The notes under the pieces: generated by a model
Told to the model about the DNA's origin: nothing
Seen by the model: the letters and a program-made list of their open reading frames with translations, nothing else
Database searches by the model: none
Origin: Halocafeteria seosinensis
Lineage: Eukaryota; Sar; Bigyra; Bicosoecida
DNA: 64,000 nt
Direction: 5' to 3'
Assembly (NCBI GenBank): GCA_001687465.1
Contig: LVLI01000173.1
Location: 62,001-126,000 of the forward strand
Translations under genes and position numbers: made by a program
In this document: in pieces, positions 33,691-42,560 of the stretch
Position numbering within the stretch: position 1 is the first letter of the stretch
Layout of the letters: each line of letters begins with the position of its first letter

Positions 33691-35294
33691 TTGCACGTTG
33701 ATTACACCCGCTGTGGCTGCGCCCCAGAGGAAAATGGTCCTTGTGTACGGTGCGGTTAATGCCGACTTTGACGCATTTTTGGCTGCTCTAGCGGGGCTTT
33801 TGTTACTGAGTTTCGTCAGCTTTATTTCCTTCAAATCTCACAAAGATGTTGAAACGTTTACTCTTTCTGTGGAGCAGGGAAGTACGGCGATCGGAAGCTA
33901 TACCGTAAAGTAAAAGCATTTCAACATGCTATTCTGTTGGTATTAGACTACTTACAAGTTGGCGCAATCATTGGCACAATGAAGATCGACCCATTTCGCG
34001 GTGTTGCCTCTGGTTTCCTTGAGGTATCTTCAGTGTGCACAATGAGTCCAGCGAAGGCAACTGCTTTCCGATGCCTGACGAATGCCTCACCGTTTCAGAC
34101 GTCTCTAACTGTTATGGGCTCTCCGCTCTTGGTAGCATGTGCTGGGCTCGTGATTCAGGGATTTGTGGAATATGGTTTGGGGCGGAGAGAGAAGGGTGTG
34201 TGAGAGAAGGTGGCCGATTCACTAGCTAGCGCTAAGTGGTTTCAGAACTCAGTTGTTTCGTGTTTCGATAGTTCAGCTGTTGAACTTGCTTTACATGTCT
34301 AATTACTGATGCTACACAGAGACCTTTCGAGGTATATGAACATGGAATTGGCTCGTCAGAAAAAGCAGTGCTGGACTTGAGGGTCGAGACAGGAAGTAGC
34401 AAGTATCAAAGCTTGCTCATGTCAGCAACGTTCTCATTGGTGTTCTCCGTAATCGGGGTACCGATTGTTGTGACAATCCATTACGTAGTTCGATATCGCA
34501 AACTGAATTCAGTGGCAGCTACAACCCAGTTATCACGTATGACCGGAGGCTACCGAGTCTGACAGTGCGGGTTTTTGTGGGATATAGTCATCATCTTACG
34601 CAAGGCTGCTTTGCTGATTATAGCTGTATGGATATCCGATGTGGTGGAAAAATTTGTATTGGCGACGACCATACTTGTTGTTTCTCTTGTGATTGCCGTC
34701 GCATTGGCACCGTGCAAATCAAAACCAGTAATGATCCTTCATGGACTACTGTCCTTCTCAAAACCCTTGGGAGTCTAATGTCTCCCGAGCGTGGACTAGT
34801 CTCCTCTCAAGAACTATCAAGATCTTAGTGATTATTATTCAAATTGTGTTCTCTGCTTGCGCGTCGCTTGTTTGGCTGTATATCTTTCCGAGGGCGATTC
34901 GGGCAGCGAGGTCGATATTGCTAGCTTTTCGGCGTAAAACAAACTGTCAGAGGAAAAGCAGTCACCGGATGATGACGACGGTGTGGAAAAACGAAACACC
35001 GGTGAATATGCAGGGACTGACGTATACAAGTCACAGTCGAATCCGCTCTTGGCTTACGATTCCAAGTCAGTGCCAGTGGCACAGACAGGCGAGAGTGGTG
35101 GGGCGCTAGAGATAGATAGATCAAAGGATGAGAGAACCATCTGGAATGGAAATGAATCCACGCTGGCAATAGTAGATGCAAGTCAAAGGCTAGCTCGTCC
35201 GAACCTTTGGTATTTCAGCCGAAATGACCGCATGAGCTTACGAGGACCAACTCTGGTTCGACATGACCAGCGTCACGTCAGGAAATGTGAATGA
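33690..35294 (+). pseudogene. decayed C-terminal fragment of a two-module GLUG receptor (multi-TM domain)
   Basis: Homologous, segment by segment, to the last 500 residues of the genes at 36240 and 48351, but broken by frameshifts and stops. Recognisable pieces in order: an ENGPCVRCG end of the cysteine-rich box, FISFKSHKD, AILLVLDYLQVGAI, FLEVSS...MSPAKATAF, QLSRMTGGYRV followed by a stop (TGA at 34561), then GFLWDIVIILRK, SLVWLYIFPRA, and a tail with SNPLLAYDSK and SQRLARPN. At least four frame changes separate them. No GLUG, Ig-like or filamin part is seen upstream, so only the 3' third of a gene was copied or kept. No product is expected unless many small exons are invoked. Confidence 0.9.
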
Positions 35295-36239
35295 TGTCAT
35301 GTTAGCAACCATTAAAACAACCCGTCCATGTACGTTAGGCCCTACGGTTAATTTGACGATGGCTGGAGGCCGGTTCTACCCTATAGAAGTTCGAAGCATG
35401 AAGACGGTTCTGAAATGACACACCGCCAAATATTCTCTACGTTTCTCTGCTTCGTGCTCCACAATCTAGTGAAAAAACAATCCGCTGTTGAATACTTAAT
35501 AGCAACTTCTCTTTCTCCCTCTTCCATTGCTGGAGTACTCCTGCTGTAAAGGTGGACACAGTGTGAGTACAGCGAACCCGGAACACAGCGTGCGAGTGAG
35601 GACGCGGGGTCCGCGGCATACAACATAGGATTCCCCTATTGCGCTGTATTGTGTATGCGCGATGGGTATGTCTTACGCGCTTATCCGATTTACGTTTTGG
35701 ACAATGAAAGGATATGTATCTATGGTAATTTGCATGCCATTTTGTCCTTTTCAAGCAAACTGGAACACCCTGTGGGAGGTACGTTAATCGTGTTTTCAAT
35801 GCTCTCCCGCCCACCGGCAGCATAGCCGCCTTTATCACAAAGGTGAAATGAGGGAAGACGAGCATTTAGTTCATTGAAAATGTCCTCGCGGTGCCTGGAA
35901 AAGACGCGGGTCTAGAATAGTTCAGAAAAACTTGAACCGGGGTTTTCTCGCTCTCTGCTAGAGCAACAGGCACGCCGGTCTCACAAAATGATGTCTACCG
36001 TTTTTGCAATATGAACGGATTCACTGTGTGCGCGTGTATATGGTATGAAGAGCTATACTTGAGCGAACGTGTCTTCTTGAACTCCGGAGTTGACGGCCCT
36101 TTTTGTCCCCTTCGGAGCTCCCTTTCTCCGTGTCCTCTGGCGTGAGTGTTGGTTCCTCATTGCACAAGCTAATCGAGCCTACCCCGATGAGGATTAACAC
36201 GTATTTGTATTCACATAACAAATCGCTTTTATCTTACAG
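35295..36239. other. intergenic, no gene seen
   Basis: Short ORFs without recognisable content. The last bases (TATCTTACAG before the ATG at 36240) look like a splice acceptor, so a 5' UTR intron or upstream exon of the next gene may lie here. Confidence 0.45.
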
Positions 36240-39200
36240 ATGTGCGCACATCAGGGTACGCGAAAGGATTCTTCTGCTTTCCTGAAACTACCGGTAACTT
36301 CCAGAGTTACGGTAGAACGGGACAATTCCATTATCCTTGTAGAAAGAAAGACGGCATGGAACTGTGTTATGAAAGGTTGCATGGTACTTGCTCTTGCGTG
36401 CATATTTGAATTTTCGTTTGGAAAGGACGTGAGACGAAACTTGTTAGGACTCGAGAGGCCTCGGTTGTACCCATGTATCCAGTACGCGTCGAACAGATTC
36501 TTTCTGATTTGTGACATTACCCGGTTTAGTCCCAACGACTTCATTTCATTAGAGGCCAACGAATCCTTTGATGGTACCAATTTTGAGTTTAAATTTCTTT
36601 CAGAGGATAAGATAGCTGGTATCTTCGTATCGAGAGCCGATACCCTCACATCTTTCAGTGAAGCACCGGTGATACAAAACTTGCACATCAAAGGCGGCAA
36701 GACTGCCCCAAATGCAGGATTTATTATGAGGAGCTCCCAGCGATATTTTCTCATCGACTCTTGTACTTCTTCAGGGCGAATAGAAGGTCGAGAGTCGGGT
36801 GGGATTTGCGGAGCCCAGTCAGGAAGCCAAGGGGGGCGGGCCGAGATTATCAATTGCACGTCTACTGGAGAAGTGATAGAAAACGGCGCAGGAGGAATTG
36901 TAGGAGGGAGCGCTGCCCGCAGAGGTGGTTTCGTGTCAATAACGGGCTGCTCATCCAGTGGGAGTATTACCCGAGGCAGCGGAGGGATCACTGGGAGCCT
37001 TGCGGGGTTACGTGGAGGCATTGTCTACATCACACGATCCCATTCGTCAGGTGAAATCGGTATAGATAGCGGTGGTGTAGTAGGAGATCGTGCTGGCCAA
37101 TCCGCTGGCTTTGTTTTTGTTGAGCAATGTTATTCCCTTGGCGATATCATCGGCGGAGGCATTGTGGGCGCTGGTGCTGGATCGGCTGATGGTTATCTTG
37201 CAGTACAAGATTCATATTCAAGAGGACCCGTATTAGGTAGTACCGGTGGTGGAATAATCGGAAGGGAAGCAGGGGGTAAGGGTTTTCTGGAAATAGAGAA
37301 TTGTTTTGCGGGAGGGNGCGTACTGGGAGGGGGAATTCTCGGGATGTTGTCATCGACTCTGCGAAAAATCACGGTATCAAAATGTGCATACAGCGGGTTT
37401 CTCCATCGAGATACCCAGGACCTGAATGTGATTCCAAGGAAAAACTCCCAGAGTCTCGATGACATCACGGGAACACTTCTCCTTAATGACTCAGGCGGGA
37501 GCATGTGGCAGGAGGATGTGTGGATTTCCAACGCTACAGATGAAGGCTTGCCCGCACTGCGATTCCAAACTGAGAACCAACTACCCCTGTTAAAATTATC
37601 TTGGGATTTGCGCCACGCGATAATAGAAGCAAGCTTTCGTTGCATAGAGTATTTACCGCAACAACAGATGTTCATACTCACGTGCAACTTTGCGTGGGAG
37701 TCCGCCTTCACACCAGCACATTTTATAACACTTAAAACGGGGGAGATATTCGATGGGAAGGGCCATGAAATAGATGTTTCTGGATTCTCTATCTTTTACG
37801 GCTTGTTTCGAATCTCACTTGAGGGAGTTTCTGCTTCTTGGGGTAATGTACCACTTATCCGTAACTTGCATGTGAAAGGAAGTTCGACTTCCGACGAGGG
37901 AGGCTTCATCGTTCGGCGCGATCAGAAATGGTTCCACGTATCTTCGTGTAGTTCATCGGGAACTATAAGAGGAGCGTTCAGTGGTGGGATCTGTGGGTCA
38001 TCTACAATTCTACCACAACTTTCCATACACGTAACAGATTCGCTTTCTTCAGGAGCGATTCTCGGGACTTCCAGTGGTGGAATAGTCGGTGGCGACACGA
38101 GAGGTACTGTAACCATCGCTCGGTCCTTTTCAACTGGTCAGCTAGAGGGTGACGGTACAGGCGGGATAATTGGAGCTAATGTCAGTGGTGACGTACTAAT
38201 TTCCCAGTGTTACTCATCAGGTAGTGTTGCTGGTGCTGCTGTGGGAGCGGGGGGCATTGGCGGCTCATTTGCAGGAGCGTATGGGGGATTAGTATCTGTA
38301 GTTAACTCCTATTCTGCGGGAGACATTAGTACGGACAACGCTGGTGGGATACTGGGGGAAAACGCTGGAGATAATTCCGGAAGTGTGCTCCTACGGAATG
38401 TGTACGCCGCGGGGACCATCGGAGACCAGTCAAAAGGGCTTGTTGGGCACATTAGCCAAAGTGCCCAAAGTATTCGAATAGTCAACTCCGTGTTTTCATC
38501 TTCAATGGTCGGAGGAGACGGGGAAGGGTTAAGTAGACTGGAGGAATTCAACAATTCAGCGACACTAGATGTGATTAAAGGAACTCTTTACGCTATTGAG
38601 GGTATCGTAAAGTGGTCTTCTACAGTATGGGCTGTTCCTGGTCCGAACACACTGCCAGTTTTGCATTTCCAGTTGACAAAGCCATCACCAGAGCCGTCAA
38701 ACACTATGGTACCCGCATCAACGACCAATAGCCCATTACAACCAAAGCCATCCTTTTCAATGACACCACCCCCAAAGCATCTGTACAATGTCGAGCCACA
38801 AGTTGTCAATCTGAAACAGCGACGTGATTGGCAAAGCTCGAATAACGTGTCGGTACGAATTGCGTTGACACTGGAACCTGGAACAGCAATAGAATGGAAG
38901 ACAACATCCCCCTTTGATGACACACTCGTATCTGCCCCGGTTCGCGAGCGGTTTCTTTTGCAAGGGAAAAGAAAAAATATCGAGCAAGATATTGTTCTGC
39001 ATTCTCATGAATTTCCCAATGGCAATACAGTATTAGTACTGCTTGCAGCGTTCATCCCTCCGGGAAGAGGCATGACGACCGAGACCGAGATACCCGTCCA
39101 GCTAAACGTTACTATTTTGCAGGCAGATCCGGGAATCGAGTCTGCGACGATAAATGTTGTGGTCAGTAAAAGCGAGATTGAATCAGGCGAAACATCGCGA

Positions 39201-42200
39201 CTGTATCGACTCTTCAATTTTGGTCCCCACAAATTCTCCTGGAGAGCTTTTGTGTACTATGAGGGAGAGGAACACAGCCGATTGGACCCATGGCTTACGG
39301 CTCCCGATCGAGGAAGGGTCCAACAACATACCAATCGAGATATCCCACTGGCGATCTCCGCTCATAACGCTTCGGGTGTCGGAACACACTCTGCGTGGAT
39401 CCTACTTGTCACTGATGCATGGGAAAGTAACAACCCACAAGGCAAGGAGGACATGCCACCCAGCAAGGTCCAAGCCCTCGTCCCACCAGAAACAACACGA
39501 TGGCGTGTATATTTTTGGGTGAATGTTCGCTTGACGATATCGTCAGTATTTACTTGCCCACAGGAAACAGCTCTCATACTAAGGCCCCGAGAAACCCGCG
39601 AGGCTAAGGTGACGATAGTCAATACAGATCAAGAAGATTTTGCAATGTCGTTTTCTAATTTCACTTTGGAATACATGCCCGTGGAATCTCCTCGTATCAG
39701 TAACACAGGTCCGTCAACAGGAAAGCTTTGGCATCCTTTGTCAGCGACTCTGTGGAATCAAACCATTGACGTCACCTCGTGGATACATTTGTCACCGTCA
39801 GTAACTCGTCTCCGGCAAGGTCTGAGCCGAGATATAACAGTTCAAGTGGGATACCCGAGTGCGCTACTTCCGTTGCTGCAAAAAAACGAGAGCCAGCCGG
39901 TATCCATTGTTCCCGGGAAATATAGACTTATATTTTCCTCCTCTTTCTTTTTAGGCGCCGACACAAGTCAGCCGTCTTCCGCTTCGGTTAAGCGAGCTGT
40001 AACATTCGAGCATGCCCCTGGAATGCCCCACATCAGCAGCTCCACTATGATGGTATCCAAGAGTGCTGTGCTAGTCGGTGAAAGGATAAAAGCTTTCATT
40101 CGGCTCCATGACATATTTGGATATGCCCCGGCGTCCGCTGTATTTTCTGTTGTTTCATCCAGCTTCCCCGTGAAAAAACCAACGGCTCCCATGCTACGAG
40201 TTGAAATGAAGGGGCTAACTGGTGGGAGGGGGCAACTAATCTTTCCTTCTCGGTTGCAAAACGGAGATGAAATTTCGAAGTTGCTTTTCGAAGCTCGGGC
40301 GATAGATGCTGGTATCTACTCCATTGAGGTTACTTTAGACGGATATCCCATCGATGGTAGTCCACAGAATGTGTCCATGGAGAATGTGAATTGTTTTGGT
40401 GAGCACCAAACACTGCATTTTTCTGGTAGGCATTGTATCTGCGAAGCTGGACATTATCGGAGTGTTACTAACAATAGTTGTGTTGCATGTCCAGAGGGTA
40501 CTCTTCAAGCAAAGGCCAACAATGATAGCAGTTGCACGCAGTGCCCGCGGAACACGTTTTCCAGCTCCGGGAGTGCATATTGTTATCCTTGCCCTACTGA
40601 GGGAGTGAGTTGTACAGGCGGTCTACTGGAAATGCAGGAAGGAGTCTGGTGCGAACCGTGTACGTCTAAAACGAATGCCCTCAATGGGTTTGTCCAGAAA
40701 CCAAAGCTACTATTTGATGTGGTTTTCCATCAGTGTGTACCGTCAGAATCGTGCAAAGTTGATGGTGATTCGTTCACTTCTAGTTGCTCCAAAGGGTATA
40801 CCGGACCTGTTTGCCGGCAGTGTAATGTGGGCTACTCGCGAGTGGAAAACGATCAATGTGTACAGTGCGGCGATGCAGACTATAATGCTTATTTGCTTGC
40901 GTTGTCGGGGTTTGCATTGCTTTGTATTGCCGGCTTTATTTCCTTCAAGTCCCACAAGGATCTCCAAGCGCTTGCTCGCTCTGCTGAGGAAACCGTAGAC
41001 AGCAAGTCGGAACTACATAGCGAAGTGAAGGCCTTCCATCACGCTATCCTTTTGGTGCTAGACTACTTACAGATCTGTGCAATCATTAGCACCATGGAGA
41101 TTAGCCCTTTCCAAGGTGTCGCTTCTAATTTTCTTGAAGTGTCGTCGATGGGAACAATGAACCCGGCAAAGGCGAGTGCTTTCCAATGTCTCACGAAAGC
41201 TTCGCCGTCCCAGACATCTCTGATAGTGATGGGCTCTCCCATAATGGTGGTGGTGATTGTTTGCGTGATTCAGGCTTGCTTGGAATTTTGTCTCAGCCTA
41301 AGAGAGAATGTTCAATTCACTGCTGGAAAATGGCTGCAAAGTGCTACAGTTTCCAGTATACAGCTACTGAATTTGCTGCACATGTCCGTCACTGATGCTA
41401 CTCTGAGAAGCTTTGAGGTATACGAGCATGAAATTGGCTCAACCAGACGAGCGGCAATTGACTTGAGGATTGAAACAGGGGGTGACGAGTACAATACGCT
41501 GCTAATTTCAGCGGTCTTCTCGTTGTTAGTGTTCGTCATTGGCTATCCTTTTGCGGTGGCCATCCACTACGTGATTAAACACCGGAAGTTGACTACAACT
41601 GCAGCTACGTCCCAATTTTCACGCATGACGGGAGGATATCGTGTAGGGAATTACGGGTTCTTGTGGGACTTAGTAATTATCTTGCGTAAAGTAATGTTGT
41701 TAATTGTCGCTGTGTTGATCTCGGGTGTGCTGGAGCAATTCATACTGGCGACAGTGATCCTTGCAATTTCTTTTGGAATTGCCGTTAACATATCTCCTTA
41801 CAAGGTCAAACCAGTTATGGTCCTTCAGAACCTCTTAGTTCTGTTGTCTTGCGTAAATTGCTATTTGGGACTGCAGCTACAACCAGTAGACTCTCTGGAG
41901 TCTAAGTTTTCAGATCCTTGGTCATCGTTTTCCCCTGAGATTATGAAACTGCTGGTAGTTATCACCCAGGCAGTCTTTTTCCTTTCGGCAGCACTTGTAT
42001 GGCTCTATATATCTCCAAGAGCGGCTCGAGCAGTTCATTCTATAATAACCGGACTCTTCCAGTCATTTCTTCAGGAAAAAAGTTCAGTCAGTCATGATGA
42101 ACCCACCTCCAGGACAGGTTCCAACAGCCATCATGATGTAGACGTATATGAGTCCCATCCAAACCCTCTCCTTGTCTGCAGCGCTAAACCTAAGTCCATT

Positions 42201-42434
42201 GCTTCGGAGAAAAAGAAGGAAGAGAATGGAACTACCCCAGCGGCAAGGTACAATCCTCTAAGGAGGACGGAGGACATGACGCTGAATGGAGACGAGCTGT
42301 CGTTAGCCAGACTGGAACAAAGCCAAAGAGTAGCGCAACCAAACATGTTGCGTTCTTTAACTAGAAGAAGCACCTTCCATCGCCGCCTGAAATTTGGGGG
42401 CACAATGCGCCCTCGTACGCGGCAAGCCAAGTGA
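36240..42434 (+). CDS. two-module GLUG receptor with Ig-like, filamin-like, Cys-rich and multi-TM domains (copy A)
   Basis: 2064 residues, one exon, ATG 36240; a TACAG acceptor directly precedes it. The signal segment is CMVLALACIFEFSFG. GLUG module 1 spans about residues 65-440 and module 2 about 455-810, the second restarting with SWDLRHAI and carrying its own FDG, LIRNLH and CSSSG boxes. A short Pro-rich linker replaces the stalk. About 850-1275 are beta-rich; one segment, FNFGPHKFSW...WLTAP, has the look of a BACON-type Ig-like domain. A filamin-type repeat ends with DGYPIDGSPQNVS (about 1275-1380). A cysteine-rich box with CPRNTF and SKGYTGPVCRQC precedes some eight TM helices (about 1545-1925). 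The 140-residue tail has PNPLLV and YNPLRR. An N at 37317 leaves one Gly-rich codon undefined. Likely a surface receptor or mechanosensor; transport activity is not evident. Confidence 0.9.
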   Translation: MCAHQGTRKDSSAFLKLPVTSRVTVERDNSIILVERKTAWNCVMKGCMVLALACIFEFSFGKDVRRNLLGLERPRLYPCIQYASNRFFLICDITRFSPNDFISLEANESFDGTNFEFKFLSEDKIAGIFVSRADTLTSFSEAPVIQNLHIKGGKTAPNAGFIMRSSQRYFLIDSCTSSGRIEGRESGGICGAQSGSQGGRAEIINCTSTGEVIENGAGGIVGGSAARRGGFVSITGCSSSGSITRGSGGITGSLAGLRGGIVYITRSHSSGEIGIDSGGVVGDRAGQSAGFVFVEQCYSLGDIIGGGIVGAGAGSADGYLAVQDSYSRGPVLGSTGGGIIGREAGGKGFLEIENCFAGGXVLGGGILGMLSSTLRKITVSKCAYSGFLHRDTQDLNVIPRKNSQSLDDITGTLLLNDSGGSMWQEDVWISNATDEGLPALRFQTENQLPLLKLSWDLRHAIIEASFRCIEYLPQQQMFILTCNFAWESAFTPAHFITLKTGEIFDGKGHEIDVSGFSIFYGLFRISLEGVSASWGNVPLIRNLHVKGSSTSDEGGFIVRRDQKWFHVSSCSSSGTIRGAFSGGICGSSTILPQLSIHVTDSLSSGAILGTSSGGIVGGDTRGTVTIARSFSTGQLEGDGTGGIIGANVSGDVLISQCYSSGSVAGAAVGAGGIGGSFAGAYGGLVSVVNSYSAGDISTDNAGGILGENAGDNSGSVLLRNVYAAGTIGDQSKGLVGHISQSAQSIRIVNSVFSSSMVGGDGEGLSRLEEFNNSATLDVIKGTLYAIEGIVKWSSTVWAVPGPNTLPVLHFQLTKPSPEPSNTMVPASTTNSPLQPKPSFSMTPPPKHLYNVEPQVVNLKQRRDWQSSNNVSVRIALTLEPGTAIEWKTTSPFDDTLVSAPVRERFLLQGKRKNIEQDIVLHSHEFPNGNTVLVLLAAFIPPGRGMTTETEIPVQLNVTILQADPGIESATINVVVSKSEIESGETSRLYRLFNFGPHKFSWRAFVYYEGEEHSRLDPWLTAPDRGRVQQHTNRDIPLAISAHNASGVGTHSAWILLVTDAWESNNPQGKEDMPPSKVQALVPPETTRWRVYFWVNVRLTISSVFTCPQETALILRPRETREAKVTIVNTDQEDFAMSFSNFTLEYMPVESPRISNTGPSTGKLWHPLSATLWNQTIDVTSWIHLSPSVTRLRQGLSRDITVQVGYPSALLPLLQKNESQPVSIVPGKYRLIFSSSFFLGADTSQPSSASVKRAVTFEHAPGMPHISSSTMMVSKSAVLVGERIKAFIRLHDIFGYAPASAVFSVVSSSFPVKKPTAPMLRVEMKGLTGGRGQLIFPSRLQNGDEISKLLFEARAIDAGIYSIEVTLDGYPIDGSPQNVSMENVNCFGEHQTLHFSGRHCICEAGHYRSVTNNSCVACPEGTLQAKANNDSSCTQCPRNTFSSSGSAYCYPCPTEGVSCTGGLLEMQEGVWCEPCTSKTNALNGFVQKPKLLFDVVFHQCVPSESCKVDGDSFTSSCSKGYTGPVCRQCNVGYSRVENDQCVQCGDADYNAYLLALSGFALLCIAGFISFKSHKDLQALARSAEETVDSKSELHSEVKAFHHAILLVLDYLQICAIISTMEISPFQGVASNFLEVSSMGTMNPAKASAFQCLTKASPSQTSLIVMGSPIMVVVIVCVIQACLEFCLSLRENVQFTAGKWLQSATVSSIQLLNLLHMSVTDATLRSFEVYEHEIGSTRRAAIDLRIETGGDEYNTLLISAVFSLLVFVIGYPFAVAIHYVIKHRKLTTTAATSQFSRMTGGYRVGNYGFLWDLVIILRKVMLLIVAVLISGVLEQFILATVILAISFGIAVNISPYKVKPVMVLQNLLVLLSCVNCYLGLQLQPVDSLESKFSDPWSSFSPEIMKLLVVITQAVFFLSAALVWLYISPRAARAVHSIITGLFQSFLQEKSSVSHDEPTSRTGSNSHHDVDVYESHPNPLLVCSAKPKSIASEKKKEENGTTPAARYNPLRRTEDMTLNGDELSLARLEQSQRVAQPNMLRSLTRRSTFHRRLKFGGTMRPRTRQAK

Positions 42435-42560
42435 TGCATCACATTCCAGAGCATATGGACCGTCATTTTCTGTATCTAAATAAGACGCTTGCAATTATCT
42501 TGTGTTCAAGTTGGAAACAGCTAACTGGGGCTTGGCAAACTCCGTGAATCGAAACCAATA

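Noticed and set aside
33690-35294. Functional small multi-TM gene with recoded stops or many micro-introns
   Set aside because: Frame changes fall inside conserved helices without GT-AG signals of the size used elsewhere, and the 5' two-thirds of the gene are absent.
36251-37021. 256-residue antisense ORF opposite GLUG module 1 of copy A
   Set aside because: It is Pro-rich and its pattern is the complement of the Gly-rich repeats; similar antisense frames appear opposite other GLUG modules. It is a by-product of GGN/CCN codons.
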